Positions 8,195 to 16,482 of a DNA stretch of 37,500 bases are shown piece by piece; positions within the stretch are counted from its first letter, which is position 1; every line of letters begins with the position of its first letter. The translations under genes and the position numbers were made by a program. This stretch comes from Symbiodinium natans (Eukaryota > Sar > Dinophyceae > Suessiales > Symbiodiniaceae): NCBI GenBank assembly GCA_905221605.1, contig CAJNDS010002428.1, positions 337,585 through 375,084 on the forward strand, given 5' to 3'. The notes under the pieces were generated by a model. That model worked only from the letters and a program-made list of their open reading frames with translations, did not search any database and was not told the DNA's origin.

Positions 8195-8435
8195 AAAAGG
8201 AATATCATAGAATGTGATATGTAGTATATTATATACTACATTAAGGTACAGCATAAGATAACTCAATGTATGATATATAGTAAGAAACTCGTATGCAACG
8301 TCTACTACACACAATACACACGATAAATAAGTAACACAAACTGTACCAGATGCAATCTAAACTATTTACAAGTTTAGTTATAGTATCTAATTTAGAAATA
8401 TAACGTGTAGGTGTATACAATATATCTCGGGTCGT
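8195..8435. other. AT-rich island
   Basis: About 240 bp clearly richer in A and T than its surroundings. It starts with a perfect hairpin, TGTAGTATA-TTA-TATACTACA (8,220-8,240), and has repeated TAGTA, ATATA and ACACA motifs. No open frame of note. It could be an organelle-derived insert, a decayed transposon or a matrix-attachment-like region; the sequence alone does not decide. Confidence 0.5.
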
Positions 8436-8510
8436 TTAGGGTTTTGGGGTTTAGGGCATAGGGAGCTCACGCGGACCCGGGCCACCCTCAACCTTCCATG
8501 GAGGTTTACG

Positions 8511-8568
8511 AAAATAGGGGACCCCAAAAATAGACCCCTAAAAAGTAGGATTCTTCTTGATCAGGACC
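8511..8568 (-). mobile_element. Palindromic element, family 4, inverted copy b
   Basis: The reverse complement reads GGTCCTGATCAAGAAGAATC then CTACTTTTTAGGGGTC, clearly related to 7,645-7,700 in the opposite orientation. Confidence 0.55.
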
Positions 8569-8570
8569 AC

Positions 8571-8653
8571 TAAACCCTAAGCCCTAAGCCCTAAGCTCGA
8601 AGCCCTAAACCCTAAACCCTAAACCCTAAACCCTAAATCCTAAACCCTAAACC
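8571..8653 (-). repeat. Telomere-like array (CCCTAAA on plus strand)
   Basis: Starts with GCCCTAA variants, then six standard units. Confidence 0.9.
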
Positions 8654-8667
8654 ACCACCTCTCTCAG

Positions 8668-8727
8668 CAAGTTGCTGAGGCTTCCTCCCAGCCCCGCTGC
8701 CTTCTCCTCGGCCCCGCCACGCCACCG
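8668..8727 (+). CDS. Small internal exon candidate
   Basis: The acceptor CACCTCTCTCAG ends at 8,667 and the donor CCG|GTGAGA is at 8,728. The 60 nt are open in two frames (QVAEASSQPRC or KLLRLPPSPAAFSS). Splice sites are good; content is short and low in information. Confidence 0.4.
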
Positions 8728-8759
8728 GTGAGATCCACTGGGAACTGAAAGAGCGCTGG

Positions 8760-9054
8760 CGAAAAGGGCCTGGTGGCTCCTATGGTTTAGGGCGTACTGT
8801 AGGGTTTAGGGGAGACTGTGAAGTTTTTAGGAGTTTGGGGTTTCGGATTTTCGGGCGAGAGGGCTTCGGCACATGAGTTTCAACCAGTTTCGGCCACATA
8901 CAACCCTGAAAGGTTTTTAGACTGCCCCACATGCCCAGTGGCTTTAAGATTCTCGTGAGTGTTCAGCAGGGGTTTGAGGTGAAGTGTGGGGTTTATAGGG
9001 AGTTTCATTTCATGTCGGGTTTAGGGGTTGAAAGGTTCAGGGTCCCTAGAGTCT
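8760..9054. other. Stretch without a supported gene
   Basis: Degenerate G-strand repeats interspersed with unique sequence; nothing coding seen. Confidence 0.4.
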
Positions 9055-9170
9055 GAACCCTAAACCCTAAAGCCTAAAGCCTAAAGCCTAAACCCTAAAC
9101 CCTAAACCCTAAACCCTAAACCCTAAACCTCAACCCTAAACCCTAAACCCTAAACCCTAAACCCTAAGCA
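9055..9170 (-). repeat. Telomere-like array with AAGCCTA sub-block
   Basis: Three consecutive AAGCCTA variants (about 9,067-9,090) inside a CCCTAAA array. Confidence 0.92.
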
Positions 9171-9173
9171 ACC

Positions 9174-9292
9174 CAAGCCTCTGCCTCGGAGCCTCAACTC
9201 CTCAGCAGCTGGGGCATTCCCTACGCCCTTTTGCGAACCTGGCTGCTCAATGCAGGAGGAGCAAACTACTTGAAGGGTTCATGGGTTTCGGG
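9174..9292 (+). CDS. Exon candidate, unknown protein
   Basis: Long stop-free frame ASASEPQLLSSWGIPYALL then RTWLLNAGGANYLKGSW. It sits between a C-strand array and a G-strand array. No conventional acceptor other than CCCAAG. Hydrophobic middle, no family recognised. Confidence 0.42.
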
Positions 9293-9943
9293 TTTAGGGT
9301 CTAGGGTTTAGGAACAAATTGAAGGGTAAGAAGCAAGGAAACCAACCAAAGTTACAGCCTGAATTAATTGCGGTACCCCTATAGACCCTAAACTCTAAAC
9401 CCTATTCCCTAAACCCTAACTCCACTACTGACTGCCCATGATGACTGCCCATGAACCTTCAACCTACTGGTTCCTTCCCTTGAAAGGTGTAAAGGGGGAG
9501 ATAAGGTACCTCATTCCTTCATTCCCTACTAAAACTACAAGCAGCTCCTAAACTGTACTTGAAGATTCGTGGGTAGTGATACGTAGGGTTACAAGTAAGT
9601 TACATATCCTACATTATCACCTGAGCCTTCAAGTAGTGGGGGCTGGGTTAATTACGGGGCTTGTTGCTTCTGGTACTCCAAGGGCCCAAGGTCTTCCACC
9701 CGCCAATTGTCGGGGGTGTAGGGTTTAGGGTTGGCTGATTTGCGTGCTGCTTGAGATATTCGATAGCCCCCCCGAGCTCAATGCTCTGAACCTGAACCCC
9801 ACAGACTTAACTGACCATCACCCTGAACTCTGACCTCTACATATCAATACCCCGAGCCCTAAGGCCCTTATACTATAATTACCCGCAACGCCTCATTCTA
9901 ACAATTAAGGCCTAAACCCAAAAAAAACCCTAATTCACCTCAG
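9293..9943. other. Stretch without a supported gene
   Basis: Short telomere-like patches (9,293-9,312 and 9,385-9,420) in mostly A/C-rich unique sequence. No credible frame. Confidence 0.35.
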
Positions 9944-10033
9944 AGAACACCGCCGCAGCGTGATCCCCCCGAGCGAGCCAAAGAAAGTCCCGCACGCCGC
10001 GGCCCAGACGTCATGGCCACTCGGGCTGCAAAG
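9944..10033 (+). CDS. Exon candidate, basic unknown protein
   Basis: After the acceptor AATTCACCTCAG the frame reads EHRRSVIPPSEPKKVPHA then AAQTSWPLGLQ. Runs into TTTAGG at 10,034. An alternative frame (ERAKESPARRGPDVMATRAA) is also open. Confidence 0.38.
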
Positions 10034-10045
10034 TTTAGGCCTTCG

Positions 10046-10162
10046 AGTTAGGGTTCAGGGTTTAGGGTTTAGGGTTTAGGGTTCAGGGTTCAGGGTTTAG
10101 GGTTTAGGGTTTAGGGTTTAGGGTTCAGGGTTTAGGGTTTAGGGTTTAGGGTTTAGGGTTTA
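10046..10162 (+). repeat. Telomere-like array with GGGTTCA variants
   Basis: About sixteen units; TTCAGGG variants occur singly and as a pair. Confidence 0.92.
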
Positions 10163-10740
10163 CTTGTCATTTGGACCCCTGGCCCGAGCCCATTTTGGAG
10201 ATAACGGGATTACCCCATTTGGCCTCAGCACGGCCCCGGTTGCCGGTTATGTTCCCTATACAATGATATTATATATAATCCCCGAAGCCTACTAAACTAC
10301 CTACATCCGCCGATTGAAATGTTGAAATTCACTACGGCCCTATATTGCATTGTCAAGCCTGGTTCAGACCTGAGCAGAAATCCCCTCGAATCAAAGCATC
10401 CCAGCCTCCCCTGCCGAATACTTCACTCGAAGAGGGCTTAGCAGTCCGGAGCTTTGGGTTTAGGCTTCAGGCTTAGGATTGTGCAACCCCACCTGAGATT
10501 TAATGCTTGGTTCAAAAAGAGAGCAACAAGCCATCCTCACTCACGACGTGACCAGCGTAACCTTGCTAGAACACAAACAGGTGTCATCCAACTGCCCCCC
10601 CAAGGACCCGAACGCTGAAATCCAAGCCCCTCAATTGAGGCCTTGATCTTGCGCACAACCACTCTAAGATGAGAGGTAGCCCTGCACATGCAAACCCTTA
10701 CCAACGCATGAGATGGTCTCCTAGACGATAAACTTAAACC
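10163..10740. other. Stretch without a supported gene
   Basis: Unique sequence of lower GC than the exon islands, no repeats and no credible frame. Confidence 0.35.
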
Positions 10741-10743
10741 CTA

Positions 10744-10794
10744 TACTGTTTAGGGTTTAGGGTAAACCAGAATCCTAAACCCTAGTTTAGGGTG
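10744..10794. repeat. Telomere-like G-C-G orientation switches
   Basis: GTTTAGGGTTTAGGG, then CCTAAACCCTA, then GTTTAGGG within 50 bp: two orientation switches in a very short space. Confidence 0.8.
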
Positions 10795-10808
10795 GCAAGC
10801 TCACTGAA

Positions 10809-10949
10809 ATGCGAGCTTCTATGGGGCCGGCCTCAGGCAATGCGCCTCAGCCGTCGCTTGTTGAGCCTGCCGGCGATCAAGGACCTTCAAGCTCGTCGAT
10901 AGTAGACCAGATGGTAGAACCCTACACCTCAAAACCTCAAAACCCCTGA
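10809..10949 (+). CDS. Small open frame, Ser/Pro-rich unknown protein
   Basis: ATG at 10,809 starts MRASMGPASGNAPQPSLVE then PAGDQGPSSSSIVDQMVEP, ending at TGA 10,947-10,949. Composition suggests a disordered region. It may be an exon rather than a whole gene. Confidence 0.42.
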   Translation: MRASMGPASGNAPQPSLVEPAGDQGPSSSSIVDQMVEPYTSKPQNP

Positions 10950-10974
10950 ACCCTAAACCCACCCGAATAACCGT

Positions 10975-11501
10975 CCAGAATCAAGATTCAGCCTGGCTAA
11001 ACATTCGGTCTGTTGAGTCGCGAAGGCAACAGCCAGGATGGAATAACTTTGATTTTCCAGCCCGATTTTTTGGGAAGTCTAATCAGCGAATTTCCCGGCT
11101 AATAATAGTATTTGTGGGGCCCTCTTTCGTCGATGGTAAGTTACAAGTCTATATTTGTAGGGCTCATCGGTTCGCCCCTTTTTTACTATTTGGCCGTTTT
11201 GAATAAATAGAATATTACTGCCAAAGACCCCAATAAACGCATTAAATATTAAGTGGTCATTGGGGAGAAGAAGATACTACTTTGTGTCCGAAAACCCAAG
11301 TAAATTGAAGGGTGTTTGGGTGTTCGTATCTGTGATGAATGTGTTCAGTTCGCCAAAGAGATACGGACAGCAAAGAGAGACGAATGAAGAACACAGGACA
11401 AGCAAAAGGAAGAGAGTCGTTAGTCAACTAATCCTAAACCCTACGCGACCCGCTTCAGCTAGGGCTAAGCAGGCCTAGCTCTGGCGAGGGCAAAAGGGTG
11501 C
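10975..11501. other. Stretch without a supported gene
   Basis: AT-richer, with a 72-codon open frame at 11,260-11,478 that is Lys/Arg/Gln-rich and not convincing. Confidence 0.3.
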
Positions 11502-11517
11502 GGGGGGGGGGGGGGGG
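11502..11517 (+). repeat. Homopolymer G16 tract
   Basis: Followed within 15 bp by a short TTTAGGG array (11,532-11,558). Confidence 0.9.
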
Positions 11518-11559
11518 TGGGGTGAAATCATTAGGGTTTAGGGTTTAGGGTTTAGGGTT

Positions 11560-11670
11560 GTCCGTCCCCTGCACGCCTGGGTCCTGATGCACAGTCTTCT
11601 CCCAGATGCCTGTGGCCTTGTTCCAAGCATTGCAAAGTACCAAATGCGCACGTGGATTGGGGAGGGGTAG
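11560..11670 (+). CDS. Exon candidate, unknown protein
   Basis: Directly after a TTTAGGG array the frame reads VRPLHAWVLMHSLLPDACG then LVPSIAKYQMRTWIGEG to TAG at 11,668-11,670. An internal TTCTCCCAG offers an alternative exon start at about 11,605. Confidence 0.42.
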   Translation, partial: VRPLHAWVLMHSLLPDACGLVPSIAKYQMRTWIGEG

Positions 11671-12263
11671 AGGGGGGGAAGCCGGTACCCTACGGCCCAA
11701 GGCCTCGGCGGATAAGTGAGCGTTCTTCTTCCCTCTTTCTTTCGCTCATCGAATTCATGCTCTCAAAGCTCACTAAAACTAATACTAAGCCAACCGCATC
11801 TAGCCGTGGTAGAAGCGCTGGAAGAATTATGCACAAGTGAAGGACATGAACGCGTGAGCACAAAAGAAAACTACAGGTAAGTACACTTTTTGAATCTATT
11901 AATGATGAATTTCAGGGGATTTTAGTCATTCATTGTAGTATTTCTAGCGACTGCTACAGTAGGATATTTTTGCCATGAACACCTTAAATAAGGACACAGC
12001 GAACGAGCCCGCAACATAACGTGCTTCTATGTTCTTTTGGTCGCGGGCCATTCAATTTACACAGTTTCGTGGGCTCACGAGTGAATTTAAATGAACTATG
12101 TTGAGCCCCGGGTTGTGGGCCACAGGCCACACATCCTTGGAACAATGCAGCTCGTGTCATAGATCCTTAGATCACTCCGTTTTGCTGAGTGCTCCTTGAA
12201 GGCTTGAAGGCCCAAACCCTGAACCCCAGGCCCCAAGCCCTAAACCTTAGCGGTAAACCCAAC
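11671..12263. other. Stretch without a supported gene
   Basis: A 62-codon frame at 11,652-11,840 (LFLSLIEFMLSKLTKTNTK) is possible but unsupported. The remainder is unique and non-repetitive. Confidence 0.3.
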
Positions 12264-12351
12264 CCAAACACGAGGACTTCGCCCAGTATGAGGCGATCAA
12301 GACCTCGAAGACCTCAATGATGGCACAACCCTCATGGCCTGCAGGGGATCT
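12264..12351 (+). CDS. Exon candidate, unknown protein
   Basis: Frame KHEDFAQYEAIKTSKTS then MMAQPSWPAGDL. Good codon-level plausibility, no clear splice sites. Followed by a degenerate G-strand region with GGCTTCAGGG motifs to about 12,575. Confidence 0.42.
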
Positions 12352-12678
12352 TGTGGTTTTGGGCTTCAGGGGCTTTGGGCTTCAGGGCTTTCGCGGCTTG
12401 GGGCGTTTCAGGGTTGAGAGGTTGGGGTCTTAGGGTTTCAGGGTTTACGGGTTGGAGGTGCAAGGCTTCAGGTTTTGAGGGTTTTGGGTTTAGGATGTCC
12501 GGAGGTGAGCTTTATGGGGCAAGCTTAGGTTTCAGCTAGAGTTTAGGGTTTAGGGCTAGGGTTTAGGGTTTCGGGGTTCTGGCTTTCAAGTTTTCCGAAG
12601 TCTTCAGGGCTGACAGGTGCCGGTACGGGGTTCGGGTTGCCGAGCTTCGGCATGGCTAGCAGGGTTGGTGAACTGGCT

Positions 12679-12740
12679 CTAGGGGGTTTAGGGTTTAGGG
12701 TTTAGGGTTTAGGGTTGGGGTTTAGGTTTAGGGTTTAGCC
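12679..12740 (+). repeat. Telomere-like array (TTTAGGG)
   Basis: Seven to eight units with a TTGGGG variant. Confidence 0.9.
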
Positions 12741-12866
12741 TGGGAGCATTTAGGAATTGGGGATCACGTTCAATGCCTGATGCCCCAAGTCCTAAACACC
12801 ACCGACCTCTAGCCGAAATTTGCAGCCACCCCGTTATAATCCCCACAATCAAAGGGTCTTTTTCAG

Positions 12867-13006
12867 GGGTTCTAGGGTTTACGAGCCCGCCCGACAGCCT
12901 ATGCCACTTAGACCTGTCAACGCCCAACAAGGTCGGTTTCTTCACGGGCCACTGGAGCATGGCCTCCAAGATGTATCAGGAGCAGTTTGAAGCCGCGGGC
13001 TCGGAG
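12867..13006 (+). CDS. Exon with duplicated 3' end, unknown protein
   Basis: The acceptor GGTCTTTTTCAG ends at 12,866. The frame includes FTSPPDSLCHLDLSTPNKV then GFFTGHWSMASKMYQEQFEAA. The last 27 nt (12,980-13,006, encoding EQFEAAGSE) are repeated exactly at 13,069-13,095. Not recognised. Confidence 0.5.
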
Positions 13007-13068
13007 TTTTTTTCACGTTAAAAGACCCATTTAGGTTTTTTTTAAACGTTAAATGAACCCCCCAAAAC

Positions 13069-13125
13069 GAGCAGTTTGAAGCCGCGGGCTCGGAGATTTT
13101 TGCGGGGGTTGGGGTGGAGGGCTGA
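13069..13125 (+). CDS. Second copy of the exon end with its own tail
   Basis: Encodes EQFEAAGSEIFAGVGVEG and stops at TGA 13,123-13,125. The 62 nt between the copies are T-rich then A-rich with ACGTTAAA repeated (13,015-13,022 and 13,046-13,053). Joining the two copies at the shared 27 nt would restore a single frame. Confidence 0.42.
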   Translation, partial: EQFEAAGSEIFAGVGVEG

Positions 13126-13205
13126 GGGTCTTTGAGCCGCCATTTCTTCGGCGCAAAGTCCTCAACTCCCCCTAAAACCCTGAGCTCCAAGCCCAGAGAA
13201 GCCCA

Positions 13206-13272
13206 CTAAACCCTAGACCCTAGACCCTAGACCCTGAACCCTAAACCCTAAACCCTAAACCCTAAACCTTCA
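13206..13272 (-). repeat. Telomere-like array with CCCTAGA sub-block
   Basis: Four CCCTAGA units followed by CCCTGAA and standard CCCTAAA units. Confidence 0.9.
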
Positions 13273-13326
13273 AGCCCAGAAGCCATCGGACCCACCCGAA
13301 GCCGCGTAACCCCCCCAAGTTCGCAA

Positions 13327-13361
13327 GGCCATGGCAAAGTCGTACCCGAAGTGCACCTTCT
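13327..13361 (+). pseudogene. Partial duplicate of the thioredoxin-like exon start
   Basis: 35 nt identical to 13,566-13,600 (encoding AMAKSYPKCTF), after which the sequence diverges to a stop (TCTTGA). Confidence 0.7.
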
Positions 13362-13425
13362 CTTGAGTGTCCTAATAGGGTTCTGAGTACAGTTATACGT
13401 ACAGTTATAACTGGTTAGGAAGCAA

Positions 13426-13559
13426 CCCCAAACCCCAAACCCCAAACCCCAAACCTAAACCTAAACCCTAAACCCTAAACCCTAAACCCTAAACCCTAAA
13501 CCCTGAACCCTGAACCCTGAACCCTGAACCCTGAACCCTGAACCCTAAACCCTAAACCT
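13426..13559 (-). repeat. Telomere-like array with CCCTGAA sub-block
   Basis: CCCCAAA, CCTAAA and CCCTAAA units, then seven consecutive CCCTGAA units (about 13,500-13,548), then CCCTAAA. Confidence 0.93.
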
Positions 13560-13560
13560 C

Positions 13561-13670
13561 CACGAGGCCATGGCAAAGTCGTACCCGAAGTGCACCTTCT
13601 ACACCTGCGACATCGACGACGCGCCCCTGGCGGCCTACGACGCTGAGGTGCTGGGTGGCCAGTGGGAGGG
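13561..13670 (+). CDS. Thioredoxin-fold exon (central part)
   Basis: The frame reads HEAMAKSYPKCTFYTCDID then DAPLAAYDAEVLGGQ. The order helix (EAMAKSYP), strand (KCTFYTCDID) and DAPLAAYDAEV fits the stretch between the CxxC helix and the cis-Pro of thioredoxins, compared with the family pattern F-x-x-[LM]-A/S-x-x-[YH]-x-x-V-x-F-x-x-V-D-[VI]-D. The CxxC active site and the cis-Pro lie outside this exon, so redox activity cannot be judged. An alternative is another alpha/beta fold with a chance match. Flanked by a C-strand array upstream and a G-strand array downstream (13,677-13,712). Confidence 0.5.
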
Positions 13671-13902
13671 GCTTATAGGGTTTAGGGTTTGGGGTTTGGG
13701 GTTTAGGGTTTAGGGGCACAGGATGCGTTTTGAGCGTTTAAAAGGGTTGCAGGGTTTTGAGAGCTTTGGGGGGTTTAGATGACTTATAGGGTTGAGGGTT
13801 TATAGTTGGAAGGGTTTGTAGGGCTTAGGGTTCAGGAGTGTAGGGTTTAGGTTCCGGTGCTTTTTCGGTTTCGTGTTTCCTTGTCGAATGTTGGGCTTGC
13901 AG
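13671..13902. repeat. Telomere-like and degenerate G-strand repeats
   Basis: TTTAGGG / TTTGGGG units to 13,712, then strongly decayed copies to about 13,855. Confidence 0.75.
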
Positions 13903-13946
13903 GGTACAGCACGTGGCAGCTCTATGACCGCAAGCAATCGTCATTG
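13903..13946 (+). CDS. Micro-exon candidate
   Basis: The acceptor TTGGGCTTGCAG ends at 13,902; the donor TTG|GTTTTC is at 13,947. The 44 nt read YSTWQLYDRKQSSL. Confidence 0.4.
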
Positions 13947-14171
13947 GTTTTCAGGATTAGGGTTTTGGATTTAGGTTACCTTGTCCGAGTGATGCCGAAC
14001 TTTCCACACTATTCAGGAGTCGGTGGGGAACTTGGAACCTCAAGCCTTCATCACTATGAGGAGGCTTGTAATCGTGTCAGAGTAATTAGGGTCTTGTAAC
14101 ATTGCACGGCAGCTTTCGGAATCAGAGTTCTACGCAAGCAGGTCAAGGGTCCACACCTTTGGAGTGTGAGT

Positions 14172-14247
14172 AGGCTTTAGGGTTTAGGGTTCAGGGTTCA
14201 GGGTTTAGGGTTTAGGGTTTAGCGTTTAGGGTTTAGGGTTTAGGGTT
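14172..14247 (+). repeat. Telomere-like array (TTTAGGG)
   Basis: Nine to ten units with TTCAGGG and TTTAGCG variants. 13,950-14,171 holds no clear gene. Confidence 0.9.
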
Positions 14248-14324
14248 CCTTCCGATGGCGACCCCGTTACGCCCGTACTTTTGGGAAATTGGGGGGGGGG
14301 AGGGGGGATGGTTGGGTGGGGTAG

Positions 14325-14455
14325 CAAAAGGATCACAACGAAGGCCACGCAGTCGACATATTCTTCAGGGACCCCAAAAGGAGCCACGGTGTAGAAGCCC
14401 GAGCAAATCCTTGTAGTCTGCCAACCCTATACCCTAATTTAACCCAAGTTAGACC
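14325..14455 (+). CDS. Exon candidate, unknown protein
   Basis: Frame QKDHNEGHAVDIFFRDPKR then SHGVEARANPCSLP, continuing open into the next repeat patch and ending at TAA. Preceded by G-rich sequence (G10 at 14,291 and G6). Confidence 0.42.
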
Positions 14456-14471
14456 CTAAACACTAAACCCT

Positions 14472-14489
14472 GGGGGGGGGGGGGGGGGG
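14472..14489 (+). repeat. Homopolymer G18 tract
   Basis: Lies directly after CACTAAACCCT, that is, abuts a telomere-like unit. Confidence 0.9.
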
Positions 14490-14538
14490 CAGTGGGTTTG
14501 TAACTTGAATACCAGCATCCCGCGACCTTGCCCTGAAG

Positions 14539-14664
14539 CCTAGGGCTTAGGGCTTAGGGCTTAGGGCTTAGGGCTTAGGGCTTAGGGCTTAGGGCTTAGG
14601 GCTTAGGGCTTAGGGCTTAGGGCTTAGGGTTTAGGGTTTAGGGTTTAGGGTTTAGGGTTTAGGG
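14539..14664 (+). repeat. GGGCTTA 7-mer array passing into TTTAGGG
   Basis: About twelve consecutive identical GGGCTTA units, then five or six TTTAGGG units, with a sharp change of unit type at about 14,627. Confidence 0.95.
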
Positions 14665-14793
14665 TGCTCCGGTTCAAAAGTCTGGGGGCTTTGGTTTTGT
14701 TTGGAGGTCACTGAAGTGCCGTCTGTTGTGATCCAACCGCTCGGACTGAAGCCGGATGGCGCGGGACCCAGGGAGATGTTAAGAGTATCCTAA
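14665..14793 (+). CDS. Exon candidate, unknown protein
   Basis: Starts right at the end of a TTTAGGG array. Frame CSGSKVWGLWFCLEVTEVP then SVVIQPLGLKPDGAGPREM, to TAA at 14,791-14,793. Mixed beta-like composition, no family recognised. Confidence 0.45.
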   Translation, partial: CSGSKVWGLWFCLEVTEVPSVVIQPLGLKPDGAGPREMLRVS

Positions 14794-14848
14794 TCCCTAA
14801 ACCCTAAACCCTAAACCCTAAACCCTAAACCCTAAACCCTAAACCCTC
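14794..14848 (-). repeat. Telomere-like array (CCCTAAA on plus strand)
   Basis: Seven units. Confidence 0.92.
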
Positions 14849-14869
14849 TAGGGCAAGTTTAGGGCTCAG

Positions 14870-14932
14870 GGTTGCTGCTTGCGGAGGGCGTTTCGGGGTC
14901 TGAAGGTTTTGGGCTCCATCCGGGACAGACCG
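14870..14932 (+). CDS. Small internal exon candidate
   Basis: The acceptor TTTAGGGCTCAG ends at 14,869; the donor ACCG|GTGTGT is at 14,933. The 63 nt read LLLAEGVSGSEGFGLHPGQT. A longer overlapping frame (CCLRRAFRGLKVLGSIRDR) is also open. Confidence 0.4.
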
Positions 14933-14951
14933 GTGTGTAGTCTGCTCTTGA

Positions 14952-14998
14952 TTTAGGGTTTAGGGTTTAAGGTTTAGGGTTTAGGGTTTAGGGTTTAG
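14952..14998 (+). repeat. Telomere-like array (TTTAGGG)
   Basis: Six units; the last TTTAG may serve as the acceptor of the next exon. Confidence 0.9.
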
Positions 14999-15096
14999 AA
15001 CATGCCCTCCTATAGCAAAATGAAGGTCCCCAAGGATGGGAAGCCTCCCAAAGATGACACACGACAGCCAACAAGCCGGCAAGACGGAAAGTCCAG
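14999..15096 (+). CDS. Lys-rich exon starting at a TTTAG
   Basis: The exon starts directly after TTTAG of the array. Frame NMPSYSKMKVPKDGKPPK then DDTRQPTSRQDGKS, to a donor CCAG|GTTTGT at 15,097. ATG at 15,002 could also be a start. Basic and probably disordered. Confidence 0.48.
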
Positions 15097-15223
15097 GTTT
15101 GTGGGTTGGGGTTTTACGGGTGTGGAGGTTCCCTAGTGACAGGCAAGGGTATAAAGGGGTTTAGGGTTTAGGGTTCAGGTTTAGGGAAGGGTGATATAAA
15201 AGATGTGAGAGAGAAAATCTTAC

Positions 15224-15287
15224 CGTACTCGTTGTCGTTCCATTCAAAACTATAGACGCAACGCCCAACAAGACTGACTTCTCAAAC
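15224..15287 (-). CDS. Minus-strand internal exon
   Basis: On the minus strand: acceptor TTATAAG, 64 nt reading FEKSVLLGVASIVLNGTTT then ST, then a strong donor ACG|GTAAGA. The hydrophobic VLLGVASIVL could be part of a membrane segment or buried strand. Evidence against a plus-strand reading is the splice donor, which exists only on this strand. Confidence 0.48.
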
Positions 15288-15425
15288 CTTATAAGCCCAA
15301 AATTCTCAGACCCAAAACCCTTAGCAACCCTAAACTCCTGACCTGAAAGCATACCCCTACTACAGGGGTCGGAATAGTTACTAATGGTGTTCCCTTATGG
15401 TGCCTTTATAATCATACTATACTCA

Positions 15426-15470
15426 CCCCCCCCCCCCTTAAAAAATAAAAAAAATAAAAAAACAAACAAA
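15426..15470. repeat. C13 tract joined to an A-rich tract
   Basis: Thirteen C, then TTAAAAAATAAAAAAAATAA and further A-rich sequence: two simple tracts back to back. Confidence 0.85.
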
Positions 15471-15567
15471 CTATTCTAATTATTCAGGCCCCTATGATAC
15501 ATGTCCCACAAATGTCGGCTCCCAGGTTCGTACTATGACAAGACAGACATGGCGGCTTGGAGAGTAT

Positions 15568-15640
15568 GGGGTTTAGGGCTTTAGGGCTGCAGGGGTTTAG
15601 GGTTTAGGGTTTAGGGTTTAGGGCTTTATAGGGCTTATGG
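15568..15640 (+). repeat. Telomere-like repeat (TTTAGGG), degenerate edges
   Basis: Four good units in the middle. The following 15,640-16,030 has no supported gene; a GGTAGCCCTGTGGTACCC stretch at 15,841 resembles the left end of palindromic family 2. Confidence 0.8.
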
Positions 15641-16062
15641 GAGTTGAGGGCTTTTAGGCTTTTGGGGCTCGGCTTTGTTGGGTTTAGGGCCGAGTTTTTT
15701 TCTTTCAGGGGCTTCAGGGCTTGCAGGATGTAAGGCTAGAAGACGCATGCGAGTCGGGGTTTACAGGCTTATGGGGAGTCTGGCGGTTCTGGGAAGTAAG
15801 GGTTTTCAGGGCTGCATGGGGTCTGCGGCTTTGGGTTTCTTGGTAGCCCTGTGGTACCCGTTTGCCCTTTTTTAGTTCTAGGCTCTTTTATAAAATCGCC
15901 CACCCCACCCTCTGCAACTCAGCAGGGATTGACAGGTAAGGCACACCGCGGTTTCAGGTGACAGCCGTGGGGCGGATCAGGGTTGCAGCGTTTCGGTTGA
16001 GGTTTTGCCCGTGCCTGTCAATGCAATATTCGATCTAGCAAGAAGACATTGAACGGAATGCC

Positions 16063-16166
16063 TTGGGATGTTCCCCCTTATGCTAACAGTCCTTAATAGG
16101 GATTATGGTACCCCCCCTCTACGAGAATCCGTATTAAGGACTGTCAGTATGAGGAGGAACATCCCA
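16063..16166 (+). mobile_element. Palindromic element, family 1, copy c
   Basis: Arms TTGGGATGTTCCCCCTTATG and CATCCCA with core CTAACAGTCCTTAATAGGGA against TATTAAGGACTGTCAGTATG. Flanked by a short direct repeat GAATG (16,056-16,060 and 16,069-16,073 of the right side: 16,169-16,173). Coding-like sequence lies on both sides. Confidence 0.72.
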
Positions 16167-16371
16167 AAGAATGTCATTCGACCGTTCGACTTTTTGGAGT
16201 TACAGTCACAGTCAGACCCCCAGTGTTTCCCTTTATGAACAGAGACAAGCCGTTGGCGTTAGAAGCCACAATGCCTACGAAACACAGACAAGGGCCCGCT
16301 CGTCACCATGAAACAGGGCCAACAGGGGGACAGGCAAACCTAAGCCTGAACAGGCCCTGGAGCTATTGATT
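16167..16371 (+). CDS. Coding-like segment right of the element
   Basis: Two plus-strand frames are long and open here: one reads SFDRSTFWSYSHSQTPSVS then LYEQRQAVGVRSHNAYETQ to TGA near 16,310; the other runs to TGA at 16,369-16,371 and includes MNRDKPLALEATMPTKHRQ. I cannot choose between them. Left of the element, 16,010-16,060 reads QCNIRSSKKTLNGM, which joins the first frame if the element is removed at the GAATG repeat. Confidence 0.42.
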
Positions 16372-16430
16372 TCAGGGGGTTAAAGGGTTTAGGGTGTAGG
16401 CTTTAATTAGGGTTTAGGCCTTTTTTTCAG

Positions 16431-16482
16431 CAACCCTGCAATGGAGGTGGTTGTGGCCCCCGAGCTTGCCAAGTTCGACCAG
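16431..16482 (+). CDS. Small internal exon with strong splice sites
   Basis: The acceptor TTTTTTTCAG ends at 16,430; the donor CAG|GTGATG is at 16,483. The 52 nt read NPAMEVVVAPELAKFDQ. Preceded by degenerate TTTAGGG repeats. Confidence 0.5.

Noticed and set aside
12351-12539. Plus-strand Gly/Phe/Arg-rich frame (GFR, LGF motifs)
   Set aside because: Translation of degenerate TTTAGGG repeats rather than a protein.
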